In this document: positions 41,581-49,940 of the stretch, piece after piece
How positions within the stretch are numbered: position 1 is the stretch's first letter
Layout: every line of letters starts with the position of its first letter
Notes under the pieces: model-generated
The model's database searches: none
What the model was told of the DNA's origin: nothing
What the model saw: the letters and a program-made list of their open reading frames with translations, nothing else
Made by a program: the position numbers and the translations under genes
NCBI GenBank assembly: GCA_019639135.1
Contig: JAHBSL010000003.1
Location: 205,719-269,718, forward strand
DNA length: 64,000 bases
From: Acidobacteriota bacterium
GTDB taxonomy: Bacteria > Acidobacteriota > Blastocatellia > Pyrinomonadales > Pyrinomonadaceae
Direction of reading: 5' to 3'

Positions 41581-41934
41581 ATGGCAGATCCATTGAAAGA
41601 AAAGTCTTTCGCTTTTGCATTAAAGATCACAAAACTCACCGACCATATTCAAAAGGAGCGAAGGGAATTTACGCTTTCGCGAAAGGTGCTGGATTCAAGC
41701 GTCAACATCGGGCTTTTCATCGAAGAGGCCCGGCAGGGTGAAGACCGCTCCGATTTTCGACAGAAGTACTCGCTGGCAAACAAAGAGGCCTTCAAAAGCA
41801 ACTATCTGATCCGGCTGCTTCACGGAGGCGGTTATATTTCCGACGAACAGTTCAGTTCATTGATCTTCGAGTGCGAAGAGCTGCAAAAGATGCTGGTCTC
41901 GGCGCTTAAATCGCTACGCCGAAGCGAAGTATGA
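41581..41934 (+). CDS. Four-helix-bundle protein (23S rRNA intervening-sequence type)
   Basis: A 117-residue all-helical protein of the S23/IVP family. Typical segments: SFAFALKITKLTDHIQKERREF, LSRKVLDSSVNIGLFIEEARQG, and the C-terminal helix with ECEELQKMLVSALKSL. Related genes sit inside 23S rRNA intervening sequences or in diversity-generating retroelements (Avd), but here it is inserted in a metabolic operon. ATG 41581 or GTG 41569 may be the start. Imperfect inverted repeats hug the gene on both sides, so gene plus repeats look like a mobile unit. Confidence 0.88.
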   Translation: MADPLKEKSFAFALKITKLTDHIQKERREFTLSRKVLDSSVNIGLFIEEARQGEDRSDFRQKYSLANKEAFKSNYLIRLLHGGGYISDEQFSSLIFECEELQKMLVSALKSLRRSEV

Positions 41935-41967
41935 CTTCTCACTTAAAACCTATCACTTATTCCGAAT
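41931..41967 (-). repeat. Right inverted repeat flanking the four-helix-bundle gene
   Basis: A 37-base arm that starts at the stop codon of the four-helix gene and ends inside the start codon (41966) of the next gene. It is the inverted partner of 41543-41580. Confidence 0.75.
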
Positions 41968-43579
41968 GAATCTAACGCGGCGAGAACTGCTAACCACTTT
42001 CCTCGGAGCGCCGATCGCTTTGGCGGCGTGTGAGCGAAGTGCGCCGCGGGCGCTTCCGGAGGGCGAGATCGTCGGTGCCAATTGGCAGCTTGGCCATGTG
42101 CTTCGCGAGGGGCGTACGTTCGAGGTCGCGGCGGATAAGTGGAAGCGTGTGCGGGTGGCGATCGTCGGTGCCGGTGTGGCCGGGCTTGCGGCGGCCTGGC
42201 AATTGAAGCGAAAGGGCGTGAACGACTTCGTCGTGCTCGAGCTCGAAAAGGAAGCAGGCGGAACGTCGCGTTCGGGCGAGGGCTCGCCGGTCGGGTATCC
42301 ATGGGGAGCGCATTATCTTCCGGTGCCATTTCGTGAGAATACGAAGCTGATCGAGCTGCTTGATGAGATGTCGCTTGCCGAAGGTCGAAGCGACGAAGGC
42401 GACCTCGTTATAAAAGAGCAATACCTCTGCCGCGAGCCCGAGGAGCGCGTTTTTTACAAGGGCCGCTGGTATCCCGGGCTCTACCTTCACGTTGGTGAAA
42501 GCGAGGCCGACAAACGCGAACTTGCCGCGTTCGAAGAAAAGATCAACACCTGGGTAAATTGGCGCGATGCTCGCGGCAGAAGGGCCTTCGTCGTGCCCGC
42601 GGCACTCGGGTCCGATGACACCGAGGTGACTGCGCTCGACAAGATATCGTTTGGCGATTGGCTGCGGCGGGAAGGGTTTACTTCGGAAAGGCTGTTCTGG
42701 TACTGCGATTATGCCTGCCGTGATGACTACGGGCTGAAGCTCGAGCAAACGTCGGCGTGGGCTGGGCTATTTTACTTTTGTTCGCGTGTGCGGAAGAGCG
42801 GGGACGAATCGCAGCCCTTCATCACGTTTCCCGAGGGGAACGGGCGCTTCGTCCGGCACATGGCCGAACGGGTGCGCGAGCATTTGCTTTCCTCGCACGC
42901 AGTCGTTTCGATCGTGCCCGGCGACGGCGGTGCCGAGGTGGTCTGTCTTGCGGATGACGAGCTGCGAGGGTTTCGGTGCGAAAAGGTGATCTTTGCCTCG
43001 CCGGTATTTACGGCACCTTTCGTGATTCGAGGCTTTAGCGAAGAGCGGCCTTTTGATGCTTCGGCGTTTCACAGCAATTCGTGGTTCGTGGCCAATCTGC
43101 ACATGAAGGATCGACCCCGCTCGCGGTTCGCACGCGACTTCCCGGTCGCCTGGGACAACGTGCTTTACGAGAGCCCGTCGCTCGGTTACGTTAACGCCAC
43201 ACATCAAAAGGGCATCGACTACGGCCAGACCGTTTGGACCTATTACTACCCGATGTGCCACGAAGAAAATGGGCGGACGAAGCTGCTCAACTACGATTGG
43301 CGGGAGCTCGCCGAGGTGGCTTTGACGGACATCGGCCGGGCTCATCCGGAGATCTGGGAACTGACAACGCGAATCGATATAATGCGTTGGGGCCATGCGA
43401 TGATCAGCCCGCGGACGGGCTTCCTCTGGGGCGGAGAGAGGCAAAAGGCCACGCAGCCCTATCGCAATATTCACTTTGCCCATACGGACCTGAGCGGCAT
43501 CGCATTGTTTGAGGAAGCCTTCTTTCATGGCCTCCGTGCCGCGAAGAATATATTCGGCGACGAACGGAAGTCGGCATAG
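41966..43579 (+). CDS. Tat-exported FAD-dependent amine-oxidase-like lipoprotein
   Basis: A 537-residue flavoprotein. The N-terminus has a twin-arginine signal (TRRELL) ending in a lipobox (LAAC, Cys21), so it should be exported folded by Tat and lipid-anchored. The FAD fold RVAIVGAGVAGLAAAWQLK lies at about residues 55-75, followed by the ELEKEAGGTSRS segment of flavin amine oxidases. It may oxidise a polyamine or a related amine at the cell surface; this is inferred from the adjacent speD and speE genes. No clear ribosome site is left upstream, because the four-helix element ends at its ATG. Confidence 0.87.
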   Translation: MNLTRRELLTTFLGAPIALAACERSAPRALPEGEIVGANWQLGHVLREGRTFEVAADKWKRVRVAIVGAGVAGLAAAWQLKRKGVNDFVVLELEKEAGGTSRSGEGSPVGYPWGAHYLPVPFRENTKLIELLDEMSLAEGRSDEGDLVIKEQYLCREPEERVFYKGRWYPGLYLHVGESEADKRELAAFEEKINTWVNWRDARGRRAFVVPAALGSDDTEVTALDKISFGDWLRREGFTSERLFWYCDYACRDDYGLKLEQTSAWAGLFYFCSRVRKSGDESQPFITFPEGNGRFVRHMAERVREHLLSSHAVVSIVPGDGGAEVVCLADDELRGFRCEKVIFASPVFTAPFVIRGFSEERPFDASAFHSNSWFVANLHMKDRPRSRFARDFPVAWDNVLYESPSLGYVNATHQKGIDYGQTVWTYYYPMCHEENGRTKLLNYDWRELAEVALTDIGRAHPEIWELTTRIDIMRWGHAMISPRTGFLWGGERQKATQPYRNIHFAHTDLSGIALFEEAFFHGLRAAKNIFGDERKSA

Positions 43580-43615
43580 CGCTAATGAAAACAAGAGTAC
43601 ATCTGCTATCAGATT

Positions 43616-43888
43616 ATGCTATCATCACAATTGAGCCGTAAACATCGGCTTACCCTAAAATCGATATTTGAGGCGCCTACGAGGGCGAGTATACGCTTTG
43701 CAGATATCGAGAAATTGTTCACCGCGCTTGGCGGAAGGGTTGGCGAGGTAAAAGGTTCGCGGACTTCCTTAGAACTTTCTGACAACGAAATCTTTCTACA
43801 CCGACCCGAACCCGGAAAGGAGGCGATGAAATATCAGGCTGAGGCGGTCCGCGAGATACTTTCCGCGGCAGGAGTTGAGAATGGATAG
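43616..43888 (+). CDS. hicA: HicA-family toxin
   Basis: A 90-residue protein. A helix-strand segment (KHRLTLKSIFEAP, ASIRFADIEKLFTALGG) and the double-stranded-RNA-binding-like sheet with the His-containing end (EIFLHRPEPGKEAMKY) fit HicA, an mRNA-cleaving toxin whose catalytic residue is a conserved His; here the His is in FLHRP. ATG 43616 is used; TTG 43631 (family-like MSRKHR start) is possible. Overlaps the antitoxin gene by 8 bases. Confidence 0.82.
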   Translation: MLSSQLSRKHRLTLKSIFEAPTRASIRFADIEKLFTALGGRVGEVKGSRTSLELSDNEIFLHRPEPGKEAMKYQAEAVREILSAAGVENG

Positions 43889-44216
43889 CACACTTAAATA
43901 CAAGGGCTTTGCGGCTAAGATCGAGTTTTCGGCTGATGACGGCGTTTTTGTTGGGCGTGTTCTTGGGATAAAGGACATTGTTGTGTTTCACGGGAAAAGC
44001 GTTGCCGAGCTAAAGCGCGAATTGAAGGAATCGATCGAATTCTATCTGGAGGTTTGCGAAAAGCAGAATAAAGAAGCAAAAAAGCCGTTTTCAGGAAAAG
44101 TACTCTTTCGCTTGCCGTCCGAGCTACACGCTCGCATATCTGAGGCCGCCGCCCGCAAAGGCAAGAGCGTCAACGAATGGGGCAAGGAAGTTTTTGAATC
44201 TGCTGTAAACGTCTAG
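43881..44216 (+). CDS. hicB: HicB-family antitoxin
   Basis: A 112-residue antitoxin. The N-terminal partial RNase-H-like domain (KYKGFAAKIEFSADDGVFVGRVLGI, HGKSVAELKRELKESIEFYLE) neutralises HicA; the C-terminal ribbon-helix-helix (FRLPSELHARISEAAARKGKSVNEWGKEVF) binds its own promoter. ATG 43881 lies inside hicA, giving the usual hicAB coupling. The pair could stabilise this region of the chromosome. Confidence 0.86.
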   Translation: MDSTLKYKGFAAKIEFSADDGVFVGRVLGIKDIVVFHGKSVAELKRELKESIEFYLEVCEKQNKEAKKPFSGKVLFRLPSELHARISEAAARKGKSVNEWGKEVFESAVNV

Positions 44217-44233
44217 AGACCACAAAGATCGAA

Positions 44234-44656
44234 GTGAAACTTAGGAAGCAAATTATCCTTTTTGTCGGACTCTTCTTGGGTCTTCTTGCAGTCTTGGTTG
44301 TCATTCAACTTTCTATTCATTCGTACGCCGACAGAGGAATTGCGTATCATATTGAGATTTATGAGACCACGGGCAACGCCGACGGACTAAAGGCCTTCAT
44401 GACTGAGTATCTTGGCGAAGCGGAGAACCATGAAGCTGCGATCAAGTTCATTAATTGGGGAATCAATAATCCGGATCGTTTCCTGCAGATGACTACTCTT
44501 TTTTCCGGAAGCGAATCCGAGTTGATTGCTTCCCGGCTTGCATTCGCTCTCTCCGATACAGGCTCTGAGAAACGATTCGATGAAGCGTTCGGCGGCACTG
44601 AATCAACATTCATCCGAAATATTCGATCTAAACTTCAACTATCGAATCAGAATTAG
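44234..44656 (+). CDS. Membrane-anchored protein of unknown function
   Basis: A 140-residue protein with one N-terminal membrane helix (about 7-28) and a soluble, mostly helical domain (DGLKAFMTEYLGEAENHEAA, FINWGINNPDRFLQM). No family recognised. GTG start at 44234; it follows hicB after 17 bases and abuts the next gene (2 bases). Slightly lower GC than the surroundings. Confidence 0.6.
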   Translation: MKLRKQIILFVGLFLGLLAVLVVIQLSIHSYADRGIAYHIEIYETTGNADGLKAFMTEYLGEAENHEAAIKFINWGINNPDRFLQMTTLFSGSESELIASRLAFALSDTGSEKRFDEAFGGTESTFIRNIRSKLQLSNQN

Positions 44657-44658
44657 GT

Positions 44659-45714
44659 TTGGAGAACACCAACGAGAAAGGTATTTGGCTTTTTTCACGC
44701 GGCATTGACCTCACGGTCTTTCTCGGCAGTGCGGTCGTGTCGCTTTTGTTGCTTGCGGTTGGTTGGCAGCTTGGGATACTCGACGAGGCATCGCCTGAGT
44801 GGACGTGGATAACGGCGATCTTGCTGATCGATGTCGCTCACGTTTGGTCGACGAGCTTCCGCGTCTATTTTGTCACCGAAGAATACAAACGCCGCTTCTG
44901 GCTTTACACACTTGTCCCGGTTTTCGGCTATGCGGTCGGCGTCGCGCTTTATTCCGAGGGCGAGCTTATCTTCTGGAAGACGCTTGCGATCGTCGCGGTC
45001 TTTCATTTCGTAAGGCAGCAATACGGCTGGGTCGCGCTTTACCGGCGAAAGGCGGGCGAGCGCGAGCGTTGGACCTGGGCGATCGATGCGACGGCCGTTT
45101 ATCTCGCGACCCTTTACCCGCTCGCATTTTGGATGACGAGCCTGCCACGGAACTTCAATTGGTTTCTTGAGAACGACTTTTTCGCTCTGCCAACCATCGT
45201 CGAAGACGTTCTTTTCCCGATCTACATCCTCGCCCTCGCGGCATATTTTCTAAAGTCGATCTATCTTTATTTCACCGCCGGCTTCCTAAATATCGGCAAA
45301 GACATCGTCGTCGCGACTACCGCGATTTGTTGGTATGCCGGCATCGTCTTTTTCAATTCCGATTACGCCTTTACGGTGACGAACGTCATCATCCACGGCG
45401 TGCCCTATTTCGCGTTGATCTACATGTACGCCCGGATGCGGCGGGAAACTGCCGGTCCGGTCTATCGCGGGCTTTCGAGCAATTGGCTCGTTTTTCTCGC
45501 GACGCTTTGGGCACTCGCATATATTGAGGAGCTTTTCTGGAGCCGCGGCGTTTGGCATGAGCGGACGTGGCTCTTCGGTGCAAATTGGGACGTTGCCGAG
45601 TGGAAGATGTGGATCGTCCCGCTGCTCGCGGTGCCGCAATTGACGCACTATATCCTTGACGGCTTCATCTGGCGGCGACGAGGAAATGCGGGCGTCGCCG
45701 TGGCAGGCGGTTAA
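44659..45714 (+). CDS. Polytopic membrane protein with conserved-looking His motifs
   Basis: A 351-residue protein with about eight to nine membrane helices. His-centred motifs stand out at helix ends: DVAHVWSTSFR (about 59-69), FHFVRQQYGW (about 115-124), HGVPYFALIYMY (about 243-254) and LTHYILDGFIWRR (about 322-334). Such spacing resembles membrane enzymes that bind metal or haem through several His, but I cannot assign a family. TTG start at 44659, 2 bases after the preceding stop. It ends in a short Gly/Val tail. Confidence 0.8.
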   Translation: MENTNEKGIWLFSRGIDLTVFLGSAVVSLLLLAVGWQLGILDEASPEWTWITAILLIDVAHVWSTSFRVYFVTEEYKRRFWLYTLVPVFGYAVGVALYSEGELIFWKTLAIVAVFHFVRQQYGWVALYRRKAGERERWTWAIDATAVYLATLYPLAFWMTSLPRNFNWFLENDFFALPTIVEDVLFPIYILALAAYFLKSIYLYFTAGFLNIGKDIVVATTAICWYAGIVFFNSDYAFTVTNVIIHGVPYFALIYMYARMRRETAGPVYRGLSSNWLVFLATLWALAYIEELFWSRGVWHERTWLFGANWDVAEWKMWIVPLLAVPQLTHYILDGFIWRRRGNAGVAVAGG

Positions 45715-45741
45715 GCTGCCGATTGTGCTAGATTTAAGCTG

Positions 45742-46347
45742 ATGGGCCTTACCTGGCTGAAAAATAGACTCTTCCTCATTGGGTTGGCCGTTGCCGTAGC
45801 CTCGTTCGGCGGGTGTAAAAGCTCGGGCGGGCTCGGCGATATTGTCGCGCTTGATGAAACGGCCGAGGCCGGAAAGATCGTCGAGGACGCGAACAAGGAG
45901 TTGAACAAGATCAAGGTCCTATATCGCGACAACGAAGGCAAAAGGCTTGAGATCAGGCAGGCACTCGAAGCAAACAACACGGCAGAGGTGCGGCGGCTCG
46001 CCGGTGAGATCGTCACCATCATTAACGAAGGGACGAACCTTGCGGCAGACGCGATCGACAAACTGGAAGCGGCGCGTTCGATGAAAATAAACGCCGACTA
46101 CGAGCGCTATCTTGAGCTTAAGATCGACGCTCTCAAGTCGCAGCTCGAGGCCTTTCAGAATTTCCACAAAGCGGCCCGGACGCTCCGCGACAACTATGAC
46201 CCAAAGGACGCCGCCGCCCGCGATAAGGTAAAGGCGGAGTTTGAAGAGCTGACCGAAAAATACCGTAAGACGATGGAAGACGCCCGTGCCCGGAGCAGCG
46301 AGGCAAACGACCTTTACAAGGACACCGTCCGAAAGGAACGGCAGTAG
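45742..46347 (+). CDS. Coiled-coil lipoprotein
   Basis: A 201-residue lipoprotein. The signal ends in the lipobox FGGC-K (Cys near residue 25). The mature part is almost entirely helical and highly charged (ALEANNTAEVRRLAGEIV, LELKIDALKSQLEAFQN, KVKAEFEELTEKYRKTMED), compatible with a long coiled coil. It may be an envelope spacer or a partner of the upstream membrane protein, which ends 27 bases before it. No family recognised. Confidence 0.78.
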   Translation: MGLTWLKNRLFLIGLAVAVASFGGCKSSGGLGDIVALDETAEAGKIVEDANKELNKIKVLYRDNEGKRLEIRQALEANNTAEVRRLAGEIVTIINEGTNLAADAIDKLEAARSMKINADYERYLELKIDALKSQLEAFQNFHKAARTLRDNYDPKDAAARDKVKAEFEELTEKYRKTMEDARARSSEANDLYKDTVRKERQ

Positions 46348-46367
46348 CCGTCAGCGGCGAAAATGAA

Positions 46368-46406
46368 TCGGCCCCGGTGTTCGCCATAATGAAACGCCGG
46401 GGCCGA
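46368..46406. terminator. Bidirectional hairpin between convergent genes
   Basis: TCGGCCCCGGTGTT (46368-46381) pairs with AACGCCGGGGCCGA (46393-46406), giving a 14-bp stem. T-rich sequence follows better on the minus-strand side (TTCATTTT). Confidence 0.7.
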
Positions 46407-46431
46407 AATGTTTAAGGGCAAAGTGGCCGGA

Positions 46432-47397
46432 CTAAACTACGCGGCCCGGGAAGAAGAACTCACCCATTGGACGCGGTGCCGCGGGGGCACGCGGCGCGCG
46501 CGGCGGTGCCGGAACGCTGAAGAAATTCTCCGGATAGCCCTTCGCGGCCTCCGGCGTTACGCGGATCGTCTGGCGATTTCGGTCGCGGACGATGCCAAGC
46601 TCGACATCGCCTTCTTTCTTGGCCGAGATTCCGCGGATAACCTCCATTTCGTTTGCGATCTCCCTGCCGTCAACCGCGACGATGATATCGCCCGCACGAA
46701 GCCCGGCCTTTTCCGCCGGCGAGCCCTCGCGGACGTTGTTGATCATCACGCCTTTCTCAACGCCGAAGTGAGCTGCAAGCTGCTTGGTCAGAGGCGTTAC
46801 GCCAACTCCGATCTGCCGCGAACCGGCCGTGCGAAAGACGAAAACGTCGCCATCGCCGCCGCGCGGCATCGGGAAACCTTCGATCCTCGGGATCTCCGGC
46901 AGTTCCGGCATCTGGAACTCGAAATCCTCGCCGTCCGGAATGGCAATGCGGAAGCGGCCGTTCTCAAACTGCGGCATCGGGCGCTTGCCGATGGTAGCCG
47001 TGATCTCGGTTTCCGAACCGCCGCGGACGACAGTCAGGCGAACCGAATGGTCGGGAGCGACCTCGCCGATGAGGCGGGTCAGCTTAAGAGCACTCGTCAC
47101 CTCCTCGCCATTGAAACGGACGATAACATCACCGGCACGCAGGCCGGCCGACTCGGCGGGCGAGCCCTCGACGACCTTTTTGATAGCGACACCACGGACG
47201 GACGAAAGCCCGTAAGAAGCATAGTTCTCGCTAGTGACATCTGCCGTTTCAACGCCAAGGAAACTGCCCGAACCCGGCACCGACCAGGACATCACACGCG
47301 GAGTCCGCGGCTCGGGCGGACGCGGCGGCGGGGTCTGCGCCGCAAGGGAAAGCGAGCCAAAAGCCAAAACTACGAGCAAAACAAAAGATCTCTGCAT
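46432..47397 (-). CDS. Secreted protein with two PDZ domains and no protease domain
   Basis: A 321-residue exported protein. Signal peptide MQRSFVLLVVLAFGSLSLAAQ, a Pro-rich stretch, PDZ1 (about 45-135, SPAESAGLRAGDVIVRFNG) and PDZ2 (about 195-280, SPAEKAGLRAGDIIVAVDG), then an Ala/Pro-rich tail. The PDZ parts resemble those of DegP/HtrA, but there is no trypsin-like domain, so it probably binds exposed C-termini as an adaptor. ATG 47397 has GGAGG upstream and is preferred over an earlier in-frame ATG. Confidence 0.87.
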   Translation of the reverse strand: MQRSFVLLVVLAFGSLSLAAQTPPPRPPEPRTPRVMSWSVPGSGSFLGVETADVTSENYASYGLSSVRGVAIKKVVEGSPAESAGLRAGDVIVRFNGEEVTSALKLTRLIGEVAPDHSVRLTVVRGGSETEITATIGKRPMPQFENGRFRIAIPDGEDFEFQMPELPEIPRIEGFPMPRGGDGDVFVFRTAGSRQIGVGVTPLTKQLAAHFGVEKGVMINNVREGSPAEKAGLRAGDIIVAVDGREIANEMEVIRGISAKKEGDVELGIVRDRNRQTIRVTPEAAKGYPENFFSVPAPPRAPRAPAAPRPMGEFFFPGRVV

Positions 47398-47488
47398 TAC
47401 TAGAACCTCCAACAAATAGATACTGCTATTAAAATACACCGCAGAAAGTAATTTTGTTGCAGAAACGCGAAAAAAAGGTTGCCTGAGG

Positions 47489-48697
47489 CTAACCCCTCTT
47501 AAGCGTCATGAGCCGTTCGGCGGCGGCTTCGAGCGTCTCGTCCCGTTTGCAGAAGCAGAACCTGACCATCTGGCTGCCGCCGCTCGATTCGCGATAGAAC
47601 GAAGACATCGGCACGACCGCGACGCCGATGTTCCGGATCAGGTGCATCGTGAACTCCACGTCGTTCGCAAACCCGAACCCAGAGATATCCGCCATCACAT
47701 AATAGGCACCCTCGGGCAGGTCGCAGTCGAAGCCCGCCTCGCGGAGCACGGGCACAATGAAGTCGCGCTTACGCTGATATTCGGTCCGCACCTCTTCGTA
47801 GTACTCGGGCGGAAGCGACATCGCGTAGGCACCGGCGTGCTGCAACGGATTGGCTGCACCGACGGTCAGAAAGTCGTGGACCTTTCGAATAGCGGAAGTT
47901 ATGTCCGGCGGGGCGATGCAGTAACCGACCCGCCAGCCCGTGACCGAATAGGTCTTTGAGAGCGAATTCACAACCACCGTACGTTCGCGCATGCCCGGGA
48001 GCGTCGCCATCGAAACGTGCTCGCGGGGCCGGCCGGTCGCGGGGTCGTCGTAGGTGATGTGCTCGTAGATCTCGTCGGTAAAGCAGAGCGCGTCAAACTC
48101 ACGGCACAGCCCGGCGATGTACTCCATCTCGTCGCGGGAGAAGACCTTGCCGGTCGGGTTGTTCGGGTTGCAGATGATGATCGCCTTCGTCCGTTCGCTG
48201 AACGCCGCCCGGAGTTCTTCGCGGTCAAAGGAAAAGGTTCCCTCGCGGCGATAGAGCGGGACGTGGACCGGGACGGCATCGGAGAGAATGGCGTCCGGCG
48301 CATAGTTTTCGTAAAAGGGCTCGAAAAGGATCACCTCGTCGCCGGGGCTTACGGTCGCGAGCATCGCCGCGATCATTCCTTCGGTAGAGCCGCATGTGAC
48401 GGTGATCTCAGCCTCGGGGTCGATATCAAGCCCGAGAAACCACTTCGTCTTCGCCGCGATGGCGTCGCGAAAGGGCTTGACGCCCCAAGTGATCGCGTAC
48501 TGGTTATGGTCGGCCGCGATGGCTTCCATCGCCTTTTGTTTGATGTCCTCCGGTGCGGCCCAATCGGGAAACCCCTGCCCGAGATTGACGGCGCCGTATT
48601 TCGCCGCCTCGCGGCTCATCTCGCGGATAACGGATTCGGTAAAGCTCGCCGCTTTTGCGGAAATGCGGGGCTTGACGATGCGTGGTTCGGTACTCAT
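47489..48697 (-). CDS. PLP-dependent class I/II aminotransferase
   Basis: A 402-residue fold-type I aminotransferase. The PLP Lys is in NSLSKTYSVTGWRVGY, the Asn/Pro motif in ICNPNNPTGKV, and the Asp/Tyr in FTDEIYEH. The N-terminal NLGQGFPDW is typical of the methionine/kynurenine/glutamine transaminase group (YbdL/KAT-like). It should transfer amino groups between aromatic or sulfur amino acids and a 2-oxo acid. ATG 48697 is the family start. Stands alone; the downstream PDZ gene ends 90 bases away. Confidence 0.9.
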   Translation of the reverse strand: MSTEPRIVKPRISAKAASFTESVIREMSREAAKYGAVNLGQGFPDWAAPEDIKQKAMEAIAADHNQYAITWGVKPFRDAIAAKTKWFLGLDIDPEAEITVTCGSTEGMIAAMLATVSPGDEVILFEPFYENYAPDAILSDAVPVHVPLYRREGTFSFDREELRAAFSERTKAIIICNPNNPTGKVFSRDEMEYIAGLCREFDALCFTDEIYEHITYDDPATGRPREHVSMATLPGMRERTVVVNSLSKTYSVTGWRVGYCIAPPDITSAIRKVHDFLTVGAANPLQHAGAYAMSLPPEYYEEVRTEYQRKRDFIVPVLREAGFDCDLPEGAYYVMADISGFGFANDVEFTMHLIRNIGVAVVPMSSFYRESSGGSQMVRFCFCKRDETLEAAAERLMTLKRG

Positions 48698-48769
48698 AAC
48701 TTTTGCCGGAGAAAAACCTGACTTACGCCTATAGAACAAGCAATTAACTGCACTCGACGGGCACTAGCG

Positions 48770-48905
48770 GTCTCGAACGACGCATCCTCTGTGCTCTTTG
48801 TGCGAATCCATTGCGGCCTTTATGTTTTAACTGGCTTTCAACCACAAAGCTCACAAAGCTTTTGCACAAAGTTAACAAAGAGAGGTTCGTTCTTCGATCG
48901 CATCG
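48770..48905. repeat. Possible dispersed intergenic repeat
   Basis: Noncoding stretch in which CTCTGTGCTCTTTGTGCG (about 48788) faces AACCACAAAGCTCACAAAG (about 48839), followed by further CACAAAG and AACAAAG motifs. Such TTTGTG/CACAAAG-rich intergenic units are found as dispersed repeats in many genomes. Only one copy is visible here. Confidence 0.4.
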
Positions 48906-48949
48906 TTCAATTGAAATTCTTGCACGACATGTTGCTATCGATAAATACT

Positions 48950-49930
48950 CTACTTATAACCCTCAGGGTGCTCGGTGTGCCATTTCCAAGCCGAGGCGAT
49001 GATCTCTTCGATTCCCGTGATCTTCGGCTGCCAGCCAAGTATCCTTACCGCCTTTTCGGCATTGGCGATCAGCTTTGATGGGTCGCCGGGCCGCCGTGGG
49101 GCGTTTGCTACGTTTATCTCGCGGCCGGTCACGCTTCGTGCGGCGGCGATGACCTCATTGACCGAAAACCCGCTGCCGTTGCCAAGGTTGAAAGCGTCCG
49201 AGCCGCCGCCGTTATCAAGATGATCAAGAGCAAGCAGATGTGCCTCGGCAAGATCGCTGACGTGGATGTAGTCACGAATGGCCGTGCCGTCCGGCGTCGG
49301 GTAATCGGTGCCAAAGACCGAGATGTGCGAGAGCTTGCCCAAAGCGGCAAAAAGCACAAGCGGGATCAGATGCGTCTCGGGAAAATGATCTTCGCCTCGC
49401 GTCGCGGTCGCACCCGAAGCATTGAAGTAGCGCAGTGCCACGTAACGAAGCCCATACGCCGCCGAGTAAGCCTCGAGAACGCGTTCGATCATCAGCTTTG
49501 ACCAGCCGTAAGGGTTGGTCGGCTGCTGCGGGTGCTGCTCGTCTATCGGCGTGCATTGCGGCTCGCCGTAGGTCGCACATGTGGATGAGAAAACGATCTG
49601 TTTTACGTTATGCTCAAGCAGGACATCGAGCAGGTCAAGCGTTTGGCGGACGTTGTTTTGAAAATATTTCTGCGGCTGCTGAACGGATTCGCCGACGTAG
49701 GCGTATGCGGAAAAATGCATGCAGGCTGTAACGGAATGTTCGGCAATTATCCGGGAGACGAGCTCTTTATCTCCTATGTCGCCTTCGTAAAACGGCACCG
49801 AGGCATCGACCGCATTGCGGTGGCCGTAAACGAGGTTATCAATAACGACGACTTTTTGTCCGCGTCTCCTGAGGGCCTCGACCGTCACGCTTCCGATATA
49901 GCCGGCGCCGCCGGTAACAAGAATCGACAT
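48950..49930 (-). CDS. galE: UDP-glucose 4-epimerase GalE
   Basis: A 326-residue short-chain dehydrogenase-type epimerase interconverting UDP-glucose and UDP-galactose. Features: [17 protein letters not shown] site at the N-terminus, catalytic Ser in FSSTCATYG and YGWSK (Tyr-x3-Lys), and the [10 protein letters not shown] and HLIP segments of GalE. ATG 49930 is the family start. It follows the WbpM-like gene by 10 bases, so both are probably made together for surface polysaccharide. Confidence 0.94.
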   Translation of the reverse strand: MSILVTGGAGYIGSVTVEALRRRGQKVVVIDNLVYGHRNAVDASVPFYEGDIGDKELVSRIIAEHSVTACMHFSAYAYVGESVQQPQKYFQNNVRQTLDLLDVLLEHNVKQIVFSSTCATYGEPQCTPIDEQHPQQPTNPYGWSKLMIERVLEAYSAAYGLRYVALRYFNASGATATRGEDHFPETHLIPLVLFAALGKLSHISVFGTDYPTPDGTAIRDYIHVSDLAEAHLLALDHLDNGGGSDAFNLGNGSGFSVNEVIAAARSVTGREINVANAPRRPGDPSKLIANAEKAVRILGWQPKITGIEEIIASAWKWHTEHPEGYK

Positions 49931-49940
49931 AATTGCAGGG

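Noticed and set aside
48791..49078. Open frame on the plus strand in the gap before galE
   Set aside because: It covers the CACAAAG-rich repeat and the end of galE on the other strand; no coding character.
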